This document shows, piece by piece, positions 34,740-43,768 of a stretch of DNA of 64,000 nucleotides. Numbering within the stretch: the first letter of the stretch is position 1; every line of letters begins with the position of its first letter. The stretch lies in assembly GCA_964494625.1 (NCBI GenBank), contig CAZBRT010000001.1:186001-250000 (forward strand). Reading direction: 5' to 3'. Under the pieces are notes generated by a model that was not told the origin of the DNA, did no database searches, and worked only from the letters and a program-made list of their open reading frames with translations. Both the position numbers and the translations under genes were made by a program. The stretch comes from UBA2784 sp964494625. GTDB lineage: Bacteria > Pseudomonadota > Alphaproteobacteria > Micropepsales > Micropepsaceae.

Positions 34740-35432
34740 ATGACGTATCGCCCGATTCCCTTTGAGGCCGTAAAGCCCGAACACAAGAAGACGTTCGAGC
34801 ACGCCAACATGTACCTGCATGATGTGTACGGGATCATGCGAGGGCTGCCACCTGCAGGCGGCGACGGTGGCGGGGGCACCTTTGTCGCGGCGACCGCGTT
34901 GTTGTCATTATTGAATGCGTTTTCCAATTTTCATCTCAAGGGCATTGTTGGCGTAGGCAGACTGGCTGATCCCTTAGCCCGGAGCTATGCTTTCGAGGTA
35001 ATGCCATGCGAAATATGCAAAGAGAAATTGGCGAAGGGTATGGGCGAGCATGGCAAGAATTTTCACACTTTTCTATGGAAACAACTCGCTTGGGCACACG
35101 ATAGTGGACGTTTGGTGACAAAGTGTTGTGGTGTGTACGCACTATGGGTTCACTTTCGACATCCGCTGATTCATGCTGCGGCGATCGACGAGAGCTCAAC
35201 AAAAGCTCAGCGTGGAAAACGCGGGGAGCCGATAGTTGGGAAGTGGGGCGAGATTCCTGCTGCGGATCAGTCTATTGAGAGACTTGAAGCTTCTTGCCCG
35301 GGGCTGCCGTCTTGGCCAGCCCTCCAGGATGCGAAAGATGAGGCTGGTAACGATGTTCACAAGCTGGTCATAGCGCCTTTGTATTTGATAACGAAGGACC
35401 TCATCTGGCGCAGCGCCCTCGCCAACTCATAG
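34740..35432 (+). CDS. Unrecognised protein with HEPN-like R-x4-H motif, in higBA island
   Basis: 230 residues, no family recognised. An N-terminal region rich in aromatic and charged residues and a Gly run (GGDGGGG, residues 41-46), then mainly helical prediction. Two Cys pairs occur, C90-x2-C93 and C129-C130. The segment ALWVHFRHPLIHAAAID contains R140-H-P-L-I-H145, matching the R-x4-6-H active site of HEPN ribonucleases, with a polar residue after the Arg as is usual. Base composition is clearly less GC-rich than the flanks and uses rarer codons (AGA, ATA, TTA), a sign of transfer. It begins 18 bp after higA and may be a third gene of that operon. There is no clear ribosome binding site. 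Confidence 0.6.
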   Translation: MTYRPIPFEAVKPEHKKTFEHANMYLHDVYGIMRGLPPAGGDGGGGTFVAATALLSLLNAFSNFHLKGIVGVGRLADPLARSYAFEVMPCEICKEKLAKGMGEHGKNFHTFLWKQLAWAHDSGRLVTKCCGVYALWVHFRHPLIHAAAIDESSTKAQRGKRGEPIVGKWGEIPAADQSIERLEASCPGLPSWPALQDAKDEAGNDVHKLVIAPLYLITKDLIWRSALANS

Positions 35433-35437
35433 ACACC

Positions 35438-37111
35438 TCACACCCCCAGCTTCCCCGGGTTCATGATGCCCTTGGGGTCGAGGGTTGATTTGAGGGCCTT
35501 GAGAAGTTTCATTCCCGTCTCGCCCTTCTCGCGCACGAGCCAGGGTACGTGATCAAGGCCCGCGCCGTGATGGTGCGAGATCGTGCCGCCATTTGCCGCA
35601 ATCGCATCAGACGCCGCCTTCTTGATCGCCTGCCATTGGGCCAGTTCATTCTCCGCCCGGCGCGGGAAGATGAAAGTGAAATAGAGGCTCGCGCCATCGG
35701 GATAAGAATGGCTGATATGGCCCATCACGATCCCGCGCGCGCCGGCCATGGGCGCTTGCGCCTGCATCGCGCCTGATAGGGCCGCACGGATCTTCTCGTG
35801 CAGATTTTCAACGTTCGACCAGCGCGTTGCTGTTTCCAGCGTGTCCACGCCCACGCCATGATCCATCAGGGGATCGCGCATATAAGGCCCGTGGAAGCGG
35901 CCCGCATACCAGCTTTCCGCCGGCTTGCGCCCCACATAAAGGCCGTTGAGGCGCTTGATGATGCGGCGCGCCTCGTCTGCGGCGCGCGGGGCCTCGTCAC
36001 GCTCGCCCTCGGTTCCGAGGATGAGCGCGCAGCGCCTTTCGTCAAGGCCATGGCGGCGCAGATATGCCGTCTCGATGCGACGCTTGAACGAGGGCGCCTC
36101 ACCCACGCGCGCAAACGCCTGATAGAAGCGCGTCTCCTCCTCGTCTGACAGACGCATGGAGGCGATGTCGATGCCGCTTTGGACAAGTGTGCGCACCGCA
36201 AGTGCGCCTTCGGCAAAACTGCGGAAGAGCCAGGCGCGCAGATCACGATGCGCAGGCGCGGGCCGCACGCGGAATGTGGCGTCGGCGATCACGCCCAGCG
36301 TGCCCTCGGAACCCGCCACCAGATCGGTCAGGCGCGGGCCTGCGGCGGATGCGGGGAACTCCTCGGTCTCCCACGGCCCCACGGGCGTCACCATGCGCGC
36401 CGAAACCAGCCAATGTTCCGCCTTGCCGTAGCGGTTTGATTGCTGGCCCGCACCGCGCGCGGCAATCCAGCCGCCAAGCGTCGAATACTCGAATGATTGC
36501 GGATAATGGCCAAGCGTTACGCCCTGCGCCTGAAGGCCGCGCTCAAGGTCAGGACCATAAATGCCGGCCTCTGCCGTTGCCGTCATCGACACGCGGTCGA
36601 TGGCGAGAAGGCGGTTCATGCGCGTGGTATCGAGCGCAACAAGCGCGGTCTGCCCCGGCGCGCGGATTGGCGTGATACCGCCCACGACGGACGTGACGCC
36701 GCCGCAGGGAATGACGGCGATGGCGCTTTCGCCCGCAATTTTCAGGATCGTCGCAATGTCGCCTGCGTTGCGCGGATAGAGGATCGCGTCGGGCGCATCC
36801 TCAATCGCGCCTGCGCGCATGGCCAGAAGGTCAGCATAAGAGCGGCCGCGCGCATGAAAGGCGCGGTCCGCCTTTGCGGTCACCACATTTTCCGATCCCA
36901 GTGCTGCAACCAGCGCATCCATCGCCGCGGCCGACAGGCGCGAGGGCGGCAGCTCGATGCGCTCCAGCTTCACCGCGGGCGTTGCGGTCAAGGCGGGCAT
37001 CGCAAGCTCCCCCTCCAGCCAGCGCCACACTTCCGGGCGTTGGGAGAGATGATCTTCCACCGCCAGAAGGCCCCATCCGTTCCAGCGCAGGCGGTCGCGA
37101 TTGATGGTCAT
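35438..37111 (-). CDS. FAD-binding oxidase of the alkyl-DHAP synthase (AGPS) type
   Basis: 557 residues. The N-terminus carries the AGPS hallmark RWNGWG. The PCMH-type FAD domain has VIPCGGVTSVVGG (diphosphate loop) and GHYPQSFEYSTLGGWIAARGAGQQSNRYGK, followed by the FAD-oxidase C-terminal domain with SHSYPDGASLYFTF and ISHHHGAGLDHVPW, the last matching the active-site His-rich block of eukaryotic AGPS. AGPS exchanges the acyl chain of acyl-DHAP for a fatty alcohol to start ether-lipid synthesis. Bacterial members may instead be D-lactate/glycolate-type dehydrogenases, so substrate is uncertain. It is the last gene of a unit with a lipid kinase and GlpD. Confidence 0.82.
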   Translation of the reverse strand: MTINRDRLRWNGWGLLAVEDHLSQRPEVWRWLEGELAMPALTATPAVKLERIELPPSRLSAAAMDALVAALGSENVVTAKADRAFHARGRSYADLLAMRAGAIEDAPDAILYPRNAGDIATILKIAGESAIAVIPCGGVTSVVGGITPIRAPGQTALVALDTTRMNRLLAIDRVSMTATAEAGIYGPDLERGLQAQGVTLGHYPQSFEYSTLGGWIAARGAGQQSNRYGKAEHWLVSARMVTPVGPWETEEFPASAAGPRLTDLVAGSEGTLGVIADATFRVRPAPAHRDLRAWLFRSFAEGALAVRTLVQSGIDIASMRLSDEEETRFYQAFARVGEAPSFKRRIETAYLRRHGLDERRCALILGTEGERDEAPRAADEARRIIKRLNGLYVGRKPAESWYAGRFHGPYMRDPLMDHGVGVDTLETATRWSNVENLHEKIRAALSGAMQAQAPMAGARGIVMGHISHSYPDGASLYFTFIFPRRAENELAQWQAIKKAASDAIAANGGTISHHHGAGLDHVPWLVREKGETGMKLLKALKSTLDPKGIMNPGKLGV

Positions 37112-37123
37112 GGGTTCCTCCGC

Positions 37124-38059
37124 TCAGACGCGCAACTGGATGGCGCCGGGCATGATGGTGAAAGTGGCAGGCAGGGTGCCGGGCTGCTCGCCATCCAGTT
37201 CGATCAGCACCGGGCCGTCATTGCCGCCCAAAGGTGCTGCGATGACACGCTGGCCACGCATGACTTTCACGCGCGGGTTTTTGACATGCTCGCCCGTATA
37301 GATCGTGCCCAATTCGCGCAGCACGTCGCGCTTGGCGCCGCCGGCCAGCACAATGATGTCGAAGGCGCCGTCAGCCGGATCGGCATCGGGCGCCACCATC
37401 ATCCCGCCGCCAAAGAAGCGCCCGTTGCAGATGGCAATGGTCGAGACATCCAGCTCGCCGTCGAAGCTTGCGTCAATCTTCAGGCGGACGCGCTTGTTGC
37501 GGTAGCGCAGCGTGGCCACAAGCGAATTGTATAAATAGGCAAAGCGTCCGCCGAACAGTTTCGACAGGCGCGCGCGGTTGACCGCCTGCACCACCTGGCC
37601 GGAAAGACCAAAGCTGCCGATATTGATGAAGTGGCGGTTGATCGTCTTGCCGTCCTTCGACATCAGCGTCACATGGGCAACGTCAATGGGCCGCGACTTG
37701 GCAGTGGCGATGCGGGCGATCGTCTTTTCCAGATCATCGTCAAGTCCGAAGGTGCGCTTGAAGTCGCCACCCGTGCCCGACATCAAAGGCGAGAAGCTTG
37801 CTGCCGGGCTGACAGCGCGGCCATTCTCGAAGAATCCATTCACGCATTCGCTGATCGTGCCGTCGCCACCAACGGCGATGATGTGCGTGGCGCCGCGCTT
37901 CAGGGCCTCGCGGGTCAGGCGCTCGGCTGCCAGCGGCGCATCGGTCATCAGCAGATCCGTCTCGCCCAATGCCGCGTTGAGCCTTGCCGCAATCTCGCCA
38001 ATGCGCGACCGCGTGCGGCCGCCGCCCGAACGCGGATTGATGATGGCAACGCGCGTCAT
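37124..38059 (-). CDS. Diacylglycerol kinase-family lipid kinase
   Basis: 311 residues, the soluble DagK/YegS/sphingosine-kinase fold. The nucleotide-binding NPRSGGGRTRS at the N-terminus and the catalytic AVGGDGTISECVNGF (GGDGT, about residues 63-67) are complete, with MSGTGGDFKRTFGL taking the place of the usual P-x-GTGNDFAR. The C-terminal beta-sandwich contains NGRFFGGGMMVAPDADPADGAFD, a strong family block. It phosphorylates a lipid such as diacylglycerol. It overlaps glpD by ATGA and is followed by the AGPS-like gene 12 bp on. Confidence 0.9.
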   Translation of the reverse strand: MTRVAIINPRSGGGRTRSRIGEIAARLNAALGETDLLMTDAPLAAERLTREALKRGATHIIAVGGDGTISECVNGFFENGRAVSPAASFSPLMSGTGGDFKRTFGLDDDLEKTIARIATAKSRPIDVAHVTLMSKDGKTINRHFINIGSFGLSGQVVQAVNRARLSKLFGGRFAYLYNSLVATLRYRNKRVRLKIDASFDGELDVSTIAICNGRFFGGGMMVAPDADPADGAFDIIVLAGGAKRDVLRELGTIYTGEHVKNPRVKVMRGQRVIAAPLGGNDGPVLIELDGEQPGTLPATFTIMPGAIQLRV

Positions 38060-39720
38060 GCGGCGACAGCCTCGTCGGGAATGTGAAGGCGCGCCTCGAC
38101 GGCAGCGATTTCAGCGCGTGTCCGCTCTACCGTCCAGTGGTGATGGCGCGCCATGATTGCGGCTGCAGTTTCCAGTGCTGATTTGCCGGGGTGGCCCAAA
38201 GTTGCAATGCCGGTGCGGCGGAAAAGAGCATCTTCCAGCGTCATCGCCATTTCATGGGTCGCGGCATAAGCGATTTCGGCAGCGATGTCGGGCAGTTCAT
38301 TGGAAAGGCTGCGGGCAAGGTCTGGTGCGTCGACAACAGGTGCCAGCACCTCATCCATCGCCGCACCATAATTGCGGGCGAGCACATTGATTGTCGCCGG
38401 TGCAAGCGCGGGGTGGCGCTTTTGTGCTTCCGCCAGAAATGTCCTGAAATTGCCCGTACCGGCACCGCCCAGCGGCAGGGATGCGGTGCGGCCACGCGGG
38501 AGCTTTCGCCCCAGACGCTTTGATGCGACGCCCAGCACTTTCTCCGCCAGATTGCGCGAGGTTGTCCATTTGCCGCCGACGGCGGAGATCAGGCCCTTCA
38601 GGCCCTCTTCCGCCTCATGATCGAAGACTTCCGATTTGCGGCTGGCGCCATAGCTGTCCTTCGAGCCGTCATCGACCAAGGGGCGCAGGCCGGCATAGGC
38701 CGCCTTCACATCGGCGCGCGTAAGTCCCGCATTGGGCAAAAGCGCATTGGTTGTCGCGATAAGGCCCGCGATATCAGCCTCGGTCGGGCGAACGGATTCC
38801 GGCGGCCCGGTGAAAACCGTGTCGGTCGTGCCGATGATGGTGAAGCCGCGCCACGGCAGCACGAAGAGATGGCTCTTGGGCGCAACAAGCGCCAAGGCGT
38901 GCGTGGACACAAGTTTGCGCGTGATGATGTGGATGCCCTTGGAACGGATAAGGCCATGCGAGGCTTCGCCGCCCTCGGCTGCGCCCATCACGATATCGGC
39001 CCAGGGACCGGCGGCATTGATGGTGACCGCGCCGGAAATATCGTGGGTCTTGCCCGTGATGCGGTCGGTGACGCGCACGCCCTTGATTGCATGGCCATCG
39101 CGCAGGAACGAGGAGACTTCGGTGTGGTTGGCAATCCTGGCACCGGCGCGGGCCGCATCGACGAGACAGGCGAGACCCAGACGCTCGGGCGCATACATCT
39201 GGCAATCGTAATAGAGATAGGCGCCTTCCAGTCCCTCGCCCGCGAGCACGGGTTCCACCCCTGCCGCCTCCGCGCTGCTGAGGCGGCGGTGGCGCGGCAA
39301 GCGCTGATCGGCGTCCTCAAGCCAGCCACGGTCGAAACTGAGAAGGTCATAAAGCGTCAGCCCCATGCCGAGCATTTTGGTTGCGCTGTTCCCGCGCGTG
39401 ACCGGCACGATGAAGGGCAGCGGATAGACAAGGTGCGGCGCGATGCGTTCCCAGATGCGGCGCTCCCTCAAGGACTCGCGGATGAGACCGAATTCGAAAT
39501 TCTTGAGATAACGCAGGCCCCCATGGACAAGCTTCGACGTGGCCGAGCTGGTGGCGTGGCTGAAATCGTTCTTCTCGACCAGTGCGACGGACAATCCCCT
39601 GAGCGCCGCATCGCGGGCGATGCAGCTGCCGGTGATGCCCCCGCCGATGATGACAAGGTCGAAGACCCCCCGCGTCATGGCTTCAAGGTCACGCGTCAGG
39701 CGGAAGGCAGGCAGGGACAT
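38056..39720 (-). CDS. glpD: Aerobic glycerol-3-phosphate dehydrogenase
   Basis: 554 residues. FAD enzyme oxidising glycerol-3-phosphate to DHAP at the membrane. DLVIIGGGITGSCIARDAALRG (FAD dinucleotide loop), the GlpD block SSATSKLVHGGLRYL, AAGPWAD, TTDTVF and AVGGKWTTSRNLAEKVL are clear, with the C-terminal helical cap domain. The ATG chosen precedes 14 extra residues; a later ATG at MTRGVFDL is possible. As the first gene of the unit it produces the DHAP that an AGPS pathway would use as backbone. Confidence 0.94.
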   Translation of the reverse strand: MSLPAFRLTRDLEAMTRGVFDLVIIGGGITGSCIARDAALRGLSVALVEKNDFSHATSSATSKLVHGGLRYLKNFEFGLIRESLRERRIWERIAPHLVYPLPFIVPVTRGNSATKMLGMGLTLYDLLSFDRGWLEDADQRLPRHRRLSSAEAAGVEPVLAGEGLEGAYLYYDCQMYAPERLGLACLVDAARAGARIANHTEVSSFLRDGHAIKGVRVTDRITGKTHDISGAVTINAAGPWADIVMGAAEGGEASHGLIRSKGIHIITRKLVSTHALALVAPKSHLFVLPWRGFTIIGTTDTVFTGPPESVRPTEADIAGLIATTNALLPNAGLTRADVKAAYAGLRPLVDDGSKDSYGASRKSEVFDHEAEEGLKGLISAVGGKWTTSRNLAEKVLGVASKRLGRKLPRGRTASLPLGGAGTGNFRTFLAEAQKRHPALAPATINVLARNYGAAMDEVLAPVVDAPDLARSLSNELPDIAAEIAYAATHEMAMTLEDALFRRTGIATLGHPGKSALETAAAIMARHHHWTVERTRAEIAAVEARLHIPDEAVAA

Positions 39721-39952
39721 TCTGGATGGCGCCGGGGAGCATCGCGTCACCTTTCGGCACCATCACCCCCTTGTCAGGTGCCGCAGGCCCGGCAAAGGCC
39801 GGAATCCCTCAAGGCTTCAGGTCCAGCGCCTGCTTGTCAACCCGCCATGACGCCAAGGCAGGCACCTCGTGCCCCCTGGCGATTTACGGGAATGCCGTCC
39901 GGCTGCTAGGCTCCGCCCACATGTTTTCACCGGAAATGACGGAACCGACGCG

Positions 39953-40864
39953 ATGCCGCAGATCAAAGCCAATGGCCTTTCCTTTGAGTACGACACATTC
40001 GGCAAGGCAGGTGATCCCGCCGTCCTTTTCATCATGGGCTTTGCCGCCCAGATGACGGCCTGGCCCGAGGCGCTATTGAAGGCGATTGCAGGTGAGGGGT
40101 TCCACGTCATCCGGTTCGACAACCGTGACATCGGCAAATCGCAATATCTCGACCATCTGGGCGTGCCCGATGTGATGGCGGCGATGGGCTCGCTGATGAC
40201 CGGCATCCCGTTTGGCGGTGCGTCCTACACGCTCAACGACATGGCGACGGATGCCGCGTTGCTGCTTGCCGCCCTCAATATCCGCAATGCGCACATCGTC
40301 GGCGCATCGATGGGTGGCATGATCGCCCAGCTGGTCGCCATCAATCATCCGCAGTCCACGCGCTCGTTGACCTCCATCATGTCGACAACCGGCAATCCCG
40401 CCATGCCGCAGGCAACGCCCGAGGCGATGACAGCCCTCCTCACGCCGCCGGCCGACATTTCGCGCGAAACGCGCATCAATCATGGCATGAAGATGATCCG
40501 CGCCATTGGCAGCCCCGGCTTTCCATCGACGGAAGAGGAACTTCGCAGCACGGTGACGGCACAGGTTGACCGCGCGCCCTATCACCCCGAAGGGATTTCG
40601 CGCCAGCTCTGCGCGATCCTTGCCTCGCCGCCGCGCAATGCGATGCTGCGAAGCTTGCGCATGCCTGCCATGGTGCTGCACGGCATTGATGATCCCCTCG
40701 TGCGGGTGGAAGCCGGGCGTGACACGGCGGCCTCCATTCCCGGCTGCCGCCTCGTCGAAGTGCCGGGCATGGGCCATGACTTCCCGAATGCGCTGGTGCC
40801 GGTTTACATCAAGCACCTGGCGGCCTTCCTGAAAGACGCTGAAGCGCGCGCCAAGGCCGCCTGA
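39953..40864 (+). CDS. Alpha/beta hydrolase
   Basis: 303 residues. Canonical alpha/beta hydrolase: oxyanion region LFIMGFAAQMTAWP, RFDNRDIGKS, nucleophile elbow G-A-S-M-G-G at about residues 118-123, acid in LHGIDDPLVR and catalytic His in PGMGHDFP. It resembles Rv-type aclacinomycin-methylesterase or epoxide-hydrolase-like relatives, but substrate cannot be set. The insertion before the lid (SYTLNDMATDAALLLAALN) is typical. A paralogue follows 5 bp downstream with the same motif layout, so this is a tandem duplication within an operon. Confidence 0.88.
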   Translation: MPQIKANGLSFEYDTFGKAGDPAVLFIMGFAAQMTAWPEALLKAIAGEGFHVIRFDNRDIGKSQYLDHLGVPDVMAAMGSLMTGIPFGGASYTLNDMATDAALLLAALNIRNAHIVGASMGGMIAQLVAINHPQSTRSLTSIMSTTGNPAMPQATPEAMTALLTPPADISRETRINHGMKMIRAIGSPGFPSTEEELRSTVTAQVDRAPYHPEGISRQLCAILASPPRNAMLRSLRMPAMVLHGIDDPLVRVEAGRDTAASIPGCRLVEVPGMGHDFPNALVPVYIKHLAAFLKDAEARAKAA

Positions 40865-40869
40865 GCGCC

Positions 40870-41763
40870 ATGCCGGAAGCCAGGATCAACAACATCGCCC
40901 TGCACTACGAAACGCAGGGTGCCCCCGGCGGCGTGCCCGTGGTCGTCATCCAGGGTTTCGGCTCGCAGATGACTTCGTGGCCCTCGGCCCTCCATGAAGG
41001 ACTGTCGGCAGCGGGACACTTCGTCATCCGCTTCGACAACCGCGATGTGGGCCTGAGCCAGAAATTCTCCGGCATTCCGGATGCGCGTACGGCGGCCAAG
41101 GCTCTGGCGGAGGGCAAGAAGCCCGACGTGCCCTATATTCTTGCCGATATGGCCGATGATGTGGCGGCACTCATGGATCATCTGGGCGTTGCATCCGCCC
41201 ATGTGGCGGGTGGGTCCATGGGCGGCATGATTGCGCAGCTTGTTGCGCTTCGGCATCCGACCCGCGTGCGCAGCCTGATCTCGATCTTTTCGACGACAAG
41301 CGACCCCTCCCTGCCGCGCTCCTCGCCCGAGGCGCAGGCGGCGCTGATGGCACCACCACCATCGCAATCCAAAGAAGATGTCGTGACGCATACGCTCAAG
41401 AACCGGCGCGTGTATGCATCCACCGCGTGGAAATTCGATGAGGCGTTCTGGCGCACAAATGTTTCGGGCAATTTCGACCGCTCCTATTTTCCCGAGGGTC
41501 AGGCGCGCCAATGGGCGGCGATCGTGGCAACGCCGCCACGCACCGAGGCGCTCAAGGCATTGAAAGTCCCGACGCTGGTGCTGCACGGCACGGCCGACGT
41601 GCTCATCCCGCCCGAAGCGGGCGTGCACACGGCCAAGTGCATTGAGGGTGCCCGGCTGACGCTGATCGAAGGTTGGGGGCACGACATGCCGCCGCCCTTC
41701 GTGCCGCATCTTGTCGCCCACATGACCCGTTTCATGGCCGATGTGGAGGCACAGGCATCATGA
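40870..41763 (+). CDS. Alpha/beta hydrolase, tandem paralogue
   Basis: 297 residues with the same architecture as the gene before it: VIQGFGSQMTSWP, RFDNRDVGLS, YILADMADDVAALMDHLG, nucleophile G-G-S-M-G-G, IFSTTSDPSLPR (compare IMSTTGNPAMPQ in the first copy), LHGTADVLI and GWGHDMP. The copies are divergent at DNA level, so the duplication is old. It overlaps the epimerase gene by ATGA, so the three genes form one transcript. Substrate unknown. Confidence 0.88.
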   Translation: MPEARINNIALHYETQGAPGGVPVVVIQGFGSQMTSWPSALHEGLSAAGHFVIRFDNRDVGLSQKFSGIPDARTAAKALAEGKKPDVPYILADMADDVAALMDHLGVASAHVAGGSMGGMIAQLVALRHPTRVRSLISIFSTTSDPSLPRSSPEAQAALMAPPPSQSKEDVVTHTLKNRRVYASTAWKFDEAFWRTNVSGNFDRSYFPEGQARQWAAIVATPPRTEALKALKVPTLVLHGTADVLIPPEAGVHTAKCIEGARLTLIEGWGHDMPPPFVPHLVAHMTRFMADVEAQAS

Positions 41764-42728
41764 AGATCTTTGTCACCGGTGCATCGGGCTTCGTGGGCGG
41801 CGCTTTCGTGCGCGCGATGCGCGACAAACACATTCTTCATGCCATGTCGCGTTCGGCAAAGTCCGACGCGGCCATATCCGCGCTCGGCGCCGTGCCGGTG
41901 CGGTGTGAGCTCGGCAAAGTCTCCGCCGATTTGCTGGCGGGCATGGATGCCATCGTCCATTGCGCAGCCTACGTGGAGGAATGGGGGCCATGGTCGGCCT
42001 ATTGGCAGGCCAATGTCATCGGCACGCAGCAATTGCTGGAAGCAGCCAAGAAGGCCGGCGTGAAGCGCTTTGTGCATGTGGGCACAGAGGCGGCTTTGTT
42101 CCACGGCCAGGACATGGTCGATGTGGACGAGACGGCGCCCTTGTCGCTCCGCTCACCCTTTCCCTATTCGCGCTCCAAGGCGCATGCGGAAAAATCGGTG
42201 CGTGAGGCCCATGATCCTTCCCGTGGCTTTACGACGATTGTCGTGCGGCCGCGCTTTGTCTGGGGGCCGGGCGATGTGACGCTGGTTCCCGTCATCACCG
42301 AGATGGCCGCGCAAGGCCAATTTGCCTGGATCGACGGGGGCCAAGCCAGGACCTCCACCACCTATATCGGCAATCTTGTCCATGCGCTGGAATGCGCGCT
42401 GACCAGGGGACGCAGCGGAGAGGCCTATTTCGTGCTGGATGGGCCGCCGGTCGTGTTCCGCGAATTCGTCACAAGCATGATGAAGGCGGCTGGCGTCACC
42501 TTGCCGGACAAGAATGTGCCGGGATTTGTGGTGCGCGGCCTTGCCCGCGTGAGCGAGCCCCTGTGGCGGTTCTTCCGCGTGAAATCAAAGCCGCCAATCA
42601 CACGCTTTACGGCGGCGATCATGTCACGCCATTGCACCCTGAAAGACGACAAAGCGCGCCGAGAACTCGGCTACCAACCGCCGTTCACGGTCGAGGCGGG
42701 ACTCACTGCAATGGCCAAAGGCGGCTAG
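41760..42728 (+). CDS. NAD-dependent epimerase/dehydratase (extended SDR)
   Basis: 322 residues. NAD(P)-binding FVTGASGFVGGAFVRAM at residues 4-20, catalytic Y-S-R-S-K (YxxxK, about residues 137-141) and VVRPRFVWGPGD are typical of extended SDRs of the 3-beta-hydroxysteroid dehydrogenase / NAD-dependent epimerase group. The segment VHCAAYVEEWGPW suits the 3beta-HSD-like subgroup. With two hydrolases upstream it may work on a lipid or isoprenoid-like substrate, which is only inference. Its stop overlaps the convergent TAXI gene by 4 bp. Confidence 0.88.
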   Translation: MKIFVTGASGFVGGAFVRAMRDKHILHAMSRSAKSDAAISALGAVPVRCELGKVSADLLAGMDAIVHCAAYVEEWGPWSAYWQANVIGTQQLLEAAKKAGVKRFVHVGTEAALFHGQDMVDVDETAPLSLRSPFPYSRSKAHAEKSVREAHDPSRGFTTIVVRPRFVWGPGDVTLVPVITEMAAQGQFAWIDGGQARTSTTYIGNLVHALECALTRGRSGEAYFVLDGPPVVFREFVTSMMKAAGVTLPDKNVPGFVVRGLARVSEPLWRFFRVKSKPPITRFTAAIMSRHCTLKDDKARRELGYQPPFTVEAGLTAMAKGG

Positions 42729-43768
42729 CGCCAGGGTGCCAGTACCGGCACTTTTTCGTCGAGATAAAAGCGCAACGCGCCTTCGTGCAGCGGCACCGGC
42801 AGGCCGGCGCGGGCCGTATCAATGCGGATGAGGCGGCCCATCGGATGGCCGGAATCGATCAAGGGGCGGTTGTCGGGGTTCCACAAAGCGCGCGTGATCG
42901 CGAAAATGAGATCGGGCGACGCGCTTTCGCTGACGACCCAGACGGCGGGCACGGAAACGGTTTCAATGTCGCCCATACCCGCATAGGTGCCCTGTGGGAT
43001 CACGGCGCGCTGCATGGTTTCCTTTTCGGCCAGCAGCGTTTCGGCGCCCTTGCCGTTCACCGGCAAAAGCCGCACCGCGCCATTCTGGGCCGCCTCCTGC
43101 AGCACACCCAATGGCGCGCCACCGACAAAGAAGAAGGCGTCAAGCTCGCCCGCCAACAATTTCTGCATCGCGACTTCGACATTGTCTGTCGAGAGCGTCA
43201 CGCGGCGCTCGGCAATCCTGAAGGCCTTGAGGATCGCGCGCGCGGTTGCGTGCGTGCCGGAGCCGGGAACATCGATCGAGATGCGCTTGCCCTTGAGGTC
43301 GGCCATCGTCAAAAGGTCACCCGATGCCGCAACCACGACATGCACGGTTTCGGGAAAGAGCGCTGCGATCGCGCGCAGATTGGTGAGCGGGCCTGACGCC
43401 GAAAACTCGCCCCGCCCGGCCAGGGCATCAGCGGCAAGATCGGCCTGGGCCAATGCGGATTCGACACGTCCCTCGGCCACCGCGCGCAGATTGGCGACCG
43501 ATCCCTCCGACGCGCGGGCCGCCGCAAAAAGGCCGGCAGGTCCGCAGCGCCCTTCAGCCTCGCATCTTGCGACGCCCGGCGGGTGGCTGATGATCGAGGC
43601 CAGCATCTGGCCGACCGGGTAATAGGTGCCGGCCGAGGAGCCGGTCATGATCTGGAAGGAAATGCGCGCAGGTTCGCCCGGCGGGGTTGAACCCATGGCC
43701 CACACACCTGCCGCCGCGGACAAGGCCAGCGCAACAACAGCAAGGGTACGGGTGAAAAGTCGCATCAT
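42725..43768 (-). CDS. TAXI-family TRAP transporter solute-binding protein
   Basis: 347 residues. A signal peptide (LAVVALALSAAAGVWA) and then the TAXI signature ISFQIMTGSSAGTYYPVGQMLASII. Further blocks: ESALAQADLAADAL, LFPETVHVVV, DLKGKRISIDVPGSGTHATARAILKAF and DAFFFVGGAPLGVLQ. Periplasmic binding proteins of this type deliver solutes such as glutamate-like acids to a fused DctQM permease. No permease gene is in the window, so its partner is elsewhere or it acts as a sensor. The start chosen is the first Met before the signal peptide. Confidence 0.88.
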   Translation of the reverse strand: MMRLFTRTLAVVALALSAAAGVWAMGSTPPGEPARISFQIMTGSSAGTYYPVGQMLASIISHPPGVARCEAEGRCGPAGLFAAARASEGSVANLRAVAEGRVESALAQADLAADALAGRGEFSASGPLTNLRAIAALFPETVHVVVAASGDLLTMADLKGKRISIDVPGSGTHATARAILKAFRIAERRVTLSTDNVEVAMQKLLAGELDAFFFVGGAPLGVLQEAAQNGAVRLLPVNGKGAETLLAEKETMQRAVIPQGTYAGMGDIETVSVPAVWVVSESASPDLIFAITRALWNPDNRPLIDSGHPMGRLIRIDTARAGLPVPLHEGALRFYLDEKVPVLAPWR

